A stretch of DNA of 64,000 nt from Blastomussa wellsi (lineage: Eukaryota > Cnidaria > Anthozoa > Scleractinia > Plerogyridae): positions 28,392,774 to 28,456,773 of the forward strand of contig OX393561.1 of assembly GCA_947652115.1 (NCBI GenBank), given 5' to 3'. The position numbers and the translations under genes are program-made. Positions 33,201 through 45,200 of this stretch are shown one piece after another; the first letter of the stretch is position 1, and each line of letters starts with the position of its first letter. Below the pieces are notes generated by a model. That model was not told where the DNA came from, did not search any database, and saw only the letters and a program-made list of their open reading frames with translations.

Positions 33201-36200
33201 TAGCCATGATAACCATAAGAAAATCAACTCACTTTCTTTCCCATATGAGTATGGGGCTTCGCTTGGCGGCCCTTCGTGCCCGCAGGAGCTCCGCTATTAC
33301 TCAAGTGGCAGGTGTATTGTGATGGTTACTGCTCTGGAATGAGCAGTCTTGGTTTGGGCAGTGGCATATGATATTCTCACTGCATCTTTCTGGGCACCGT
33401 TAAGGTGTTAGAGCCGCAACCTGGCAGAATGCCTAATGGATAACATGCAAGGGATGTAACTTGATGTTGTAGAAACTTGAATGTGCTCCTACAGCAAAGT
33501 GTGGGCTATGTATAGCCCAGACCAAGCATAGGTTCTAGAAGTTAAACTTGGATTCAAGGCATCATGTAAAATATGTTCAATGCATGTGCATGTGTAGCAG
33601 TTTAAAAGAGTAGAAATACTTCGTCCCTTTCACATTTGACTTTGCGTAAAATCTGTTTTGCTAGGGTGATGGCCCAGAAGAAGGTGAAGTTATTGAAGAC
33701 GGCGACTCGACAGGTACATGTATTCACCATTCACATGTGTCACAAGTGGGTGTTATTGTAATGCACAGCCTTAGCGTTTTCTCAGAGTAGTAACTTTTTG
33801 GGATTATTGTGGCTCGTTTTTTTTTCCACTTGAAGATAAATAAACAGAGTACTTACTCTGCAAGTAAATATTTCTCTTTGTTTCATTGAAAATCCACTTT
33901 CAGGTCAAAAAGGCAAATCTATATATTTTCAGCAAAACAAACTGCATAATTACCAACCACTTACTAACCAAGCGTGGGGGCCGGACTGGGGAATATTGGT
34001 CCAAGGTTGTGGCATTGCTGACTCTGTACAGCAAGGTCCGTACAGAAATGACCGAGGGCCGATATTCATCATATTCTAGAAAACGGCTCCAGCACGCTAG
34101 TTTAGTAAGTACCGTATTTACTTGTGTATAAGTTGACCTTTCACGACCTAAAAATTAGTCCAAAAAATCATCCTCAACTTATATACAAGTCAAAACCAAA
34201 GACCCAAGCACCGGTAAAATAAATTCTGCACAATTAGCATTGCAATTGTCTTTATAATTATATAAAACATCTTATAAACAATGACACAAAACGCAAAGTC
34301 CTTTGCTTAGCGGTCTGTGTCTAAATTAGCAGTTCAAGTGGAAATGCTTTTAAATTTACCTTCTTTATGTTGACCTGAGTGTTAAGCTACTCTCTGGCAC
34401 AATTTTTGTTTTCTTTCCATAGATTTAGTTGTAGATTTTGAATTTGTCGGCTTTCAAAAACAGGAAAAACACGGCTCATGACTTTTTCCATGGAAATGGT
34501 TTCGTATAGCAAAATCCCAACCAAGAAAGAACCAATCACAATGCTCGGATTTACCTGAAGACTATCTTGCCATAATTATAATAATGCAAATTCTACATGT
34601 ACATGGTACACTCTTCGGCATGTCGCACTACATTTCTTTATTTGTGTCGCGTATTAATTAATAGAATACTTTCCTTACCTTCCACTCCCCCACCCATACC
34701 ACAGCTTGCACCTTGTTTCCTCAAATGACCTGAATTGTAATTAATTTTTAGGTGCACTGAATTTAAGGAGAAAGGTCTGCAGATATTTTACTTATGGTAA
34801 GTTGATATTCATGTAGATCAGTGGCAGCAAGTGTTCTGTAGAATAGGTGATGTGTAGCATTACTTTTCTGGTTTTTGAAATGCAATTTTGCATTAAAACA
34901 GAACTTCCAACAATGTTGCAGGGAGTTTTGTTATGTTCACATTTGGTCGCCATGGCAAGTGAAAACAAAATTTGGCAGCTAAGTTTGCCAAACAGGTCAC
35001 CAATCCGACGACCAGCGCAGTGTAAAGGACTTGTTGGGCATCACCTTTTTGCAGAATAAGTACTAAGTCAAAGAAATTTGTTTGCATATTTCTCCATCCT
35101 GCTACCATTTGCATATAATTCATAGTTTGGACTGAGCTGTTTGTTCTGTTCTTTGATGTATTCTACTGAGGAACCACCATTATCATTATCATCTCACAAT
35201 CTCGTTCGGCCAAAGAGAAAGTTTGCTCGCTCTTCCGCTTCATGACCTAAATGGCCTTAAAAGCTTGCTTCATTCACCAAGTCATTCTTCATGTTCGGGG
35301 CAACAAAACTTCTGGCCAAAACATGGCTATTTCTGATGTCATGTAATAAACAGATGCCTTCTATTAAACGGATAGCAAACAGTTGCATTACCCATTTAAT
35401 GGATTGTGATTTTTGCTAACGCCTCTGCCAGCTGTTCTAACAGATGCAAATTTTGTATTAATGGCTACGCTGTCTGCTCTAATGCTCTGATGCTAATGGC
35501 TAACGAAAACAGAACTTTGGCTAATGGGTAAACTTTTCGTTCTAACGCAGTGACATTTAAACAGGGTTGTCCACAACTTTTGAAGTAGCTGGCAAAAAAT
35601 TGGAAGTAGCCAGATGGTGATTAATATTTTCATATACATGTATTTGCACCAATGTTCAGTGTTCTCCCTAGTTTTCAGTACAGCAGATAAAAGAACTTTC
35701 CAAACCGGTACAGAAATTCCAGTGAATCAAGGCTGTTGTTTAGAGGGATATATTTACTGTCACTTACATGAAGTGCTGGTTGAAAAAAAAAACGGCAGTA
35801 TCATTTTGTCTTTGCAGTTCCTTTTCTTGAGGCTTCAAAAACTCACTATTTACAATGGTGTGGCTGGGGGCTATAATTCTCAACTTTCATTTAACATGTC
35901 TGGATTTTTGAAAACTTATTAATTAAAAGAAGAATTTCACAACCGAAGTTGCCTTCACCTTCACTATGTGTGAGCTATGTCACGTCACATTGTATATGAA
36001 TGTTGCATTGTTCTGTCAATTCACTGTTAATTTTTCATTTTTTCTTTGATTTTCAATGACGACTACATTGGTGGAGCACATGGTGTTACTCATTAACTGT
36101 TGAGTTTTCTGATGGGTTTTCAAGATACTGTATTTATTCGCCTATAAGCCAATCCCGGCTATAAGCCGAGACCCTAAACTTCTAACTATCAGAAGCTGTT

Positions 36201-39200
36201 AGATTCTATTGAAAAATAAACCTTAAACATTTGGTTATAAGCCAAGACCCAAACTTTTAATCAACTTGTAAAGTGCTCGACATGTGTTGTAAAGTGAGAT
36301 GAATAAACATAAAAACCATAAGAGGTCAAAGAACAGCTCTGGAACAGCTCCGAAGATAGTTGAATCCATGGTTCATTGCTGGCTAAAACATCAAGCGAAC
36401 CTCTTCAATGGTGAACTAAAAATGTCAGCAAAACGAACAGCAATGGGCTGTTATTCGCCAAAGTATCCTGAATTGGATGAAACACTTCTGAAGTGTTTTT
36501 TTTTTGAAGCAGAGAAGTGGGGTAAGTAACCAGCTGATTTCTGTCAGATCGTGTTGCAATGTTTACTTGACCGTGGGAACGGCCACTTCTGATTGGCCAG
36601 TTTCGGATGTTGTAGTTCACAAGAATTGCAGTTAGCGGAGTTGGCGGATTTTATTTTTCAGCTTAAAAAGGCAAAGGAGTTTTGCGATCCTCAGTTCATC
36701 GAGAAATCTGGTCCTCCATTGGGAAATGCAAGCTAGGGAAGAAATTCTTGTTGGAGGTGATTATGTAATCATTCAAAACATGTGGGATTTCAAATGCTCT
36801 TGATGGCACAGATGATGATCCCTGCCGATGAAATGCCAGAAGAAAACGAAAACACTTCATTCTTAAAGTTACAAGTAACCAAATGGGAGCCATCGCTTAA
36901 ATAAAAGTAAATGACCAATAAAGATTTTGCTTACGACTAGGAATTTGTGTTTGTTGATAATCGCTCGGCTTATAGCCAAATATACGTCCAATTTATACTC
37001 TCGAAGAACAAGTAGTAAATATTTTTTGGTAGAAATACTCGCCTATAAGCCGAACCCCCAATCTTGTTCAAATCTTACCAGTTCTCAGTTTAATTTGGTG
37101 CAAAAATCGCTCGGCTTATAGGCGAATAAATATGGTACACGCATCTTATCATTTTCAAGTGGTAAACAGTTGTCCTACGCAGGTGGTAGATAATGAGAAC
37201 GCTGATTATTGGAAAACAATCACAAAAGTAGCCGGCACAAACAACGCAAGTAGCCAGTTAATTCTGCTGGCTGCCGGCCCGTTAGGGACAACCCTATTTA
37301 AAGCTAACGGTTACGTGAACGCTTCTAATGTTTTGGCGAGAACTTTCTAAAAACTAATGGATGGTTAACGGTTTTGCCGTTTAACGGATAAGCATTAAGG
37401 TATGTTTTCCCATGCACGGTCATGTTTTACAAAAGTTTGCCAAAAGGTGACTTCTGAAAAACTTGAACAAGCAGCAATAGTTCTCAGGTGATGTTTGTCT
37501 GTGATGTTCACCATTGAGAAGATATTAGACAAGAAAACAATCATTAATTGACGTTTTTAGTGCAGAATGTAGTTTTTAGTGAAGAACTTTGATAGTCATT
37601 TGATTAATTAATACCAATTATTAATTAATGAATTAATTATCTTTGTTAATAGGGGTGGGATTATGGAGCACTAGGCCATATGAATCATGACTGTAAAAGG
37701 AATAAATCTATGTTACTGTATTTGCATGTGTATAGGCCATACTTTTTTCTGAAGACATTTTTAACAAAATGTGGGTGCGTTGTGGCCTAATAAAATACAA
37801 AAAGATGGGGCTGCAGCCTATACAAGTGGGAGGCGCAGTGGGCTAATAGTTAGTGCGTTGGACTCCGAATCGGACGGTCCTGGTTAGAGCCTCTAGCTGG
37901 GTCTCTGCGTTGTGTTCTTGGGCAAGACACTTAACTCTCACAGTGCCTCTCTTCACCCAGGTGTATAAATGGGGACCTGTGGGTAACCCTGTGATGGGTA
38001 ACCCCTGACTTTGCCTTTACCTTACCTATACACGGTAAAACTAAAATGGTCACATGTTAAAGTAGGAACCCCCCCCACGCCCTAAAATTTTCATGTAAAG
38101 CACTTGCACTAACATGAGCGAATGTGTAGCTTTCATAATTTGGCTCACTTTCAGCTGAAGTGAACGTTTCGATGGCTGAAAGCATCAGTCCAGTCCATGC
38201 AGCTCAGTGAGTAGATAAAAATTTGAATCTGGAGTCTTAAGCTGTTTTCCACAACTGAGAACACTTCAAATCTGTCAAATAGCTATTGCATGTCTCTTGA
38301 TCCCAGTTGAATACAAATCTTGCAAAAATTACACAGGTACCCTTTCTTTTATCTCCTTTTTACTTTAAAGATATGAAAAGCGATTGTTTGCAACGTTTGG
38401 TAGATCGTTTCCGATGGCAAGTTAGATTACCGTTGTGAATTTTGTCATGAAAACAAATATTAATATCTTGACAATACTCAACATTCTCTGAATAATGTAG
38501 CCAGGCTGTCTGCCCTTTTACTTGTAATAGTACAAAATTATTATTTGCTAAGAAAATCATGGCCAAAAGTCAGGGTGTGGCCTATGCACGTACAAATAAC
38601 AGTACTTCTGTATACATCTTTCTACAACCAAGCACTTTGCTCTAAACACATACTGGGCTGTAATATTGTTCCTTTTGGGTAGGGGCAGAAAAATCAAAGT
38701 ATCATGTTACAAACAAATAAAAGTATCATTTATTGTTTTAAAGAAAAGGCTAAGTATCACGTTTTGTGTTTCAATGGGTGTAAACTCTAAGAAGGCAGGC
38801 CTATTTTGGGAGAAAAACAAAATTCTTCTGACAATGTGAAAATTTTTGCCAGGAATCAGGAGACTCAGGATTTTTTTAGGGGAAAAATGAAGTGATATAG
38901 CTAAAATCTTGGGAAGTTTGACATTTTTTTGAGATGACCTTCATTTGCATATGGTACTGCTCAAACAACATTTATTACTACTGTAATTATCAGTCCCATT
39001 TCATTATGTACTATCCTTTGAGTCTCTGAGTTTGTTTCTATTTTGTTTATTTAATATTTGTTTGTTTGTTTACATTGGCCCTGAAAAGCCCCACAACCAT
39101 ATTTTTTCTGTTCTTGTTTGCTCTTTTCTCAGGTGGCTGCACATGGGGAATGTCATGTCGATTTCTTCATCCGGGCCTTAATGACAAAGGTGAAGTTAAT

Positions 39201-42200
39201 AATGATGTTTTTGTTTTCACAAATGAGAGATCATGGAAGTTACATGATTGTATGGACTTTGCCATGTTAGAAAAAAAAAAGATCATATAAAATATCTTGG
39301 GGTTATGATTGACAATTCATTATCTTGGAAATACCATATCTCTTATATCTGCTCTTGTGTTTATGACTTATTTCAATATGCCAGTGCCTGGCATGCATAC
39401 AACACAAAGTATGCATTGATACAAAATTTCTGCAAACAACGTCTTCGTACCAACGTTGGAAAACAGATGTTCTCTATTTAGGCAGTTGATCTGTGGAATG
39501 AAATTCCTCAAAACCTGAAAGGCCTTAGTGCATTTTCTTTTGCCAAAGAAGTAAAAATATTATTTACTATCAGAACAGTGCTGTCTCTAGAACTCTAACA
39601 TCGTTAAGCATGATTTAGTAGGACAGTGTTTTGGTGTTTTTTTCAACCCTTGCTGCTCTCTTTTTTATTTAAATAAACTCTAAAAAGCTATTAGGGGCTA
39701 ACTCAAACCTTACGGTTCTTTTACATGTAGCCCCTATACTCCATTTTCACAATTACTTGAATGTATTGTTAATTTCTCTTAATATTTTTTTTCTTATGTA
39801 TACAATTTTAGCTCTGTAATTATAATGTTGTGAGTCAAATAAAGATTGTTGTTGTTGTTCTCAACTAACACAGTTGAGACAAGAAAGCCTGAAAAAATAC
39901 AGGTGTGAATAGGACTTGAACCCATGACCTGCAGTACAGGTGCAGTGCTCTACCAACTGAGCTATCAAGCCAACTGGGATACAGAGGTCATGGCTTCAAG
40001 TCCCGTTCAAACCTTTTTTTCAGGATTTCTTTCCTTGACTGCATAGAACTTAAGTTGAGTACATAACTGCGAGCCAATCATTTCTCACTTGTTGAAATCT
40101 TTCTCCACATTTCAAATAATTACATTAATTCATTGCATCTTGGATAAATATGGGCCTTTAACTGGCATAATTTCAGCCAATCAGAATACATAATTATGCA
40201 CTAACTTGGTTATTTTATGTCAAGATAAACTAATGTGGTGAATATAAACAGGTGCTTATCAAATGCTTCCTGAGCCAGGCCATTACCCCAGTCCCTTCCC
40301 CAAAGTACCAGTGGTCGTACCACCAGTCCACCCAGATGCAATAATGTCGTCATTCCCAGACCAAGATGTCGGCAACCAGGAGGTAAGTTTGCTTTGTACC
40401 CATCATGCAATCACAAACTAATCATTCCTGTGAGTACTTGCTGGCGAGCGTTAGCGAGGCAGTGCACTATTCTTTTTAATAGGGCAAAAAATCCAAATTT
40501 TTTTCGGATGTAAGACTCGAAGCCTTCGCAGTAGACTATTATCCGGGACAATTGAAACGACAATCATGCGCACATCACATGGCTGTCATTTAATCCGGGA
40601 TCCACGCCTCAGATCACTTTGCACGTGGGAATTTTACGCACGCTGTCAGACGCTTTCAAGATGCCACTAATGTTGCCAATTTTTGCCATAAAACAAGTAG
40701 ATGAGCATTTTCTAAATGTCTTCATTTGCTCGTGAATTATTCATCAAGGTCACGAACGGTTATTGATGAATCTCGAGCAGGAAAAGATATCAATTTGTGT
40801 TTGGCTGCTTTCCTGTATGATCAATTTTTGCTGATTAGAAATATGCAAATATCAAGCGTTCTCCCTGGAATACACTGTCTGCTTGCTCCAAGTTAGTGAG
40901 AAAGCTTTCTGGATGAAAAAAAAAAAAACGGTAAAGTTATTGCTCTTCCACTGCCATCATCTTCAGTTACCATTTCCTTTTTCAGGGAAACGTCTTTAAA
41001 TTCAATTCTCAGGCTTCAAACTGAAAGCCTCGTGTCTTTGTGGCACGTGATGAATTTATTTGTCAGCGAAATGATAACGCACACATTAGCAAAATTTTGA
41101 CCAGTTGTTGACACTCAATACGTTCAGCAGTTGAGAGTTTCAAGTCAATGCAAAAGAACCTTTTTGCAAATTCTGGCTTGCAAAGGCAGACTATTTTCTG
41201 TCCGAATTAACTTTAGACGCATTATGGAACTTAAGATATCACTGCTGGGATGCTAATTAATAATACAAATCGATGCCCGGTGTGACAATGCCCCTTTAAC
41301 AGCTCCCATGTTAAGTACATGTAATGTTTGTTAGGTAGAATTTCATTACTTTTCTGTCATCTTTTAAAGTTGTGAAAGGAATGACATGTCAAACAGTTTG
41401 TGGCTCTGAAACTGCAGCATGTGAAAGAGAAGTAGCGGTTTTAAGGTGGCTCTGCAGTTATTCTGGGAGTACTTGTCCACGACAGACTTCAGTTCATAAC
41501 TATCTGACTTTGATGCAATTGCTTTAAAACTTTGGGAAAACTTTCACTTATTATCAAAGACTAATATCTATTATCAACCATAGAAAGGTGCAAATTTATT
41601 GGGTTAGTAAATGGGCAGTATTAATGTTGTTAGTTTTCTTGCAGGGAAATGAATTGCCTGACAGAGCACAACCCACTTCAGAGGTAACCACTCCTAAGAA
41701 AGAAACCGCATGGGAGAGGGGACTGAAACTAGCAAAAGAAGTAAGTTGCAAAATTTTGTATGTTGACAGCAAAGTTTAATCTTCATGGATTATGTGTAGC
41801 TCTTTACACTAGACCGACTGTCACCTTTGGCACATCTTCCTCAGACTGGCTGGGATCCACGTAATAACCTCTTTGGAGACGCACAGAAGCCTTAGTAGTG
41901 AAGCCTCGCATTGGAAGGACACAATTAAAAATTGTGAAAGATTAATTAATCAACATGACACAAGCGTGGGACAAAGAAAAATTCAGAGTCCCCAACGGCA
42001 ATCGAACCCATGACCTCCCGAACACCGACATTGCTGATCCTGATCCTGATCCTGATCCTAGCAGTATGCCGGACGCGTGTCACATAAGAACTCAGTAAAG
42101 ATGACCTCGCTCTCCATGAGTTCTCGTAGCGCAGTGGATAGAGCGCCCGCCCGGTGTTCGGGAGGTCATGGGTTCGATTCCTGTCGGGGACTCAGAATTT

Positions 42201-45200
42201 TTCTTTGTCCCACGCTCGTGTCATGTTGATTAATTAATTTTTCACATTAAATTTCCCGGGCTGAAAATTTGCCATCACTCTCATTTCCACAATTCAAAAT
42301 TGTGGCTGTCGTGGTGAATGAATTTTACCTTGCGTAGCAGGTATGCCTTCTCATTATAACTGCTGTGTTCCGCTGCGCAGTAACTATTCCTGGAAAAATT
42401 GGAACCTATCATTTTATCGCATTCCTAAAGATAAATCTTAGGCAGCTGTTATAAGTGAGCTTTTTGGTCACAAGCTGATTGCTATGACCAGAGTAGCCGG
42501 CGCCATAATAGTCAAGTAGCCGGTGGAACTCCGGCACCCGCCGCCTTGGATAAAGTAAAAAACCACGTGATTTTGAAAGTGAGCTATTGCAATGCACATG
42601 CCAATGCTAAAAATTTATTAATACTGATACAATCGCAAAAATATAATTATCTGTGTGATCAAGAGTTTACTAATGTTGTATTTTTGATTGTTTATGTGTC
42701 CTTGGCTATCATCATACAACAAACAATTCTATTGGCAACAGTGCTTTTTTTTCAGAAAAGAACTTACAAAGAACCTAAATTGACCATTTCCGCATTGCCC
42801 ATAATACACCTTGTTCATCCCCCATAAGCATTGTCTTCCGATTCTCTTGGGACGACTGTAATACCCTGGAGAATTGGGAAACAAAGGTTATGCAAAATTT
42901 TGGGGGATAATCAAGGTGTATTATGGGCAATGCGAAAATGGTCAATAGCCTAAATTTGTGCTAATGACAATTTATGTAAGAACCTGTTAAGGCTAACTTG
43001 GGAAAATGCAGGGTCTTACTCGCGGGGTTTTACTGTTCCTGTGTCATACATATTGCATTACACATGCAATTTCAAATAAAAACCCTGATTTTACTTGCCT
43101 CAGAATTCTTCTTTCCAGCTTTTAGTGTTTTGTCAAATAACTGTGCCATTTTGTGGAAAGCAGTATTTGGACTGTTGTAATGAATGAAGTCTTCAATGTA
43201 CACAGATTAAAAAAGCTGCCCAGAAGCGAAAAGAAGAAGATGCTGATTTTGAGGAGAAACGAATGATTCTGGGCATCACAGCTGAGGGAGAGGAGGATGA
43301 AAATGACAAAGAAAATCTAGTGAGACGGCGTGAGATGATGCGTAGCAGGTTGGAAAAAGATGCAATGTTTGGTGAAGAAGAAGACATCAGGAATCGGAGA
43401 GGAGGAGACATTGTGTCACGGTGGAGGGACAAGCGAGACCCTTCACCTGCTCTCCAGTATCGGGTTTGTAAAACACTTGTTTCTTGTCACCATCGTGGCG
43501 ATTCTCTTCTACTCAAGCGGAAGTTGCTTCGTCTAACTGCTTATCAGTTCACGTATTGTTTAATGATTGCTTGTGTGTTTATTGGTCTAATAGCTATGCT
43601 ATTAACGGTAATAAGCCTTTATTCATCCCTTTGGTATGTGAAGTGGAGAAAAACATCACTGTACTTTTAAAAAACTACTGCACGTTTTTACCTGCCAAGA
43701 AAGTGTCAAATAATTCAAATGTGAACAGTGTAGTTTCCATTCAGCTGTCTGGTCAAAGGTTTCTTGCAACCTTTTCTCAAACGTTTGGTACACTATCTCA
43801 GAAACTATCTTTATGTCTTAGGATCGTGAAAGGAGGAAAAAGAGAGCTTATCGCACTCCATCGTCTTCACCAGAAAGGTAAAAGACTGTTGATCTATGAT
43901 TTCACGAGAACAGTCCACAGCAGGTCAAGCAAACTCTCAAAAGAACAGTTACTGTTAAATATGACATATTTTTGTTATTACTGCTACATGCTAACTTTGA
44001 TTAGTAGAAACTCAGCTGTGTTCTATTGAAAATCCTTGAATCTGATTGGTTCGCCGACTGTTTTCTATTCGCTGATAGAAAACGTTCGCATGCGGATTGT
44101 TCTTTGAAGGCAAGATTTTTCTTGATTTTTGGCTAAAAAATACATAAAATGGCAGCTTTTTGAATGAAATCCTTAAGAGATTCTACTAAAACAATTAGAC
44201 GACTCGCCCTCGTTTTCTATGAGCGATAGTCAACGAGGCGCAGCTCATATAAAACTCGGGCTCGTAGTCCAATTGTAAAATAGTATTGCCTTTACCTTTA
44301 GTCGTGTCACAGCTGTAACAGTGTAATATGAGCAAGTCAATCATTTTTTTCTTTGGTTGTTATTTTCCTTCTTAGGGACAGACGAAGTAGACGAAAAGGC
44401 GGTGAAAAGGAGAAGCAAAAGGAGAAAGCAAAAGAAAGTGCTAAAGAACGAGAAAAAGAACGAACGAAAAAACCTGCGAAAGAGTTAGAAAAAACGGGCG
44501 ACGACAAAACTAAAAAGAAGAAGGACAAAGGCAAAGAAAAGGAAAAGGAAATCCAGGTACTGAAGGGAGAGAAAAACGACAGTGAAGTTACGCAAGAAAA
44601 ACACGCTGAAGAAACGGTGCAAACAGTATCAGTGATAAGGGAACAACACAAAGACACAGTTGAAGAGGAAAAGAACAAGGATGAAGAAAGGAAGAAAAGA
44701 ATTCAGGAAATGAGTGAACCTAAAACAACAAAGGAAGCCGAGAAGAAAGAGGACTTTAAGGAAAGTGGAGTTGAAGAAAAGGACAAATCTAAGCCAAAGG
44801 TGCTAGGAATCTCAAGTTCTCGTCTTCCTAATGATGAATGGATAGATCCCTGGCAAAGAACAACTTCTCCTAAACGCCACTCGGTTTCTTCACGTAGTTC
44901 ACGAAGCCGGTCTTCGTCATCTTCCTCAGATTCATCGCGTTCTTCACGATCACACTCACACTCGGGATCAGAGTCACGTTCGACGTCACGCTCCGCGTCC
45001 CACTCACGATCACGCTCGGCCTCCCCCACGTCTTCCAGATCACGGTCACGGTCACACTCTGGCTCCCGATCCAAATCTCGTTCCCGATCTGGTTCTCGGT
45101 CTTCAGGGAGTGATCGCTCTAGCTCAACAAGTAGCAACAGTCCAGCTAAAGAAGTGAAGGCCGTGCAAAACGAAGAGAGAGGAGCTATACAAGCTGTGTC

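Noticed and set aside
39895..39965. Functional tRNA-Thr(UGU) gene on the minus strand
   Set aside because: Only 5 of 7 acceptor pairs and an inverted duplicate next to it; better read as part of a foldback element.
42119..42190. Functional tRNA gene
   Set aside because: Has A and B boxes, but the anticodon stem has a mismatch and position 33 is G rather than U; it sits in a repeated palindromic element.
43484..44029. 181-residue plus-strand frame
   Set aside because: It crosses a ZC3H18 intron and runs over exon 43822-43877 in the wrong phase; the conserved frame is different.
44337..45137. Antisense frames of 113 and 144 residues
   Set aside because: Mirror images of the K/E- and RS-rich ZC3H18 exon; codon bias leaves the reverse strand open.
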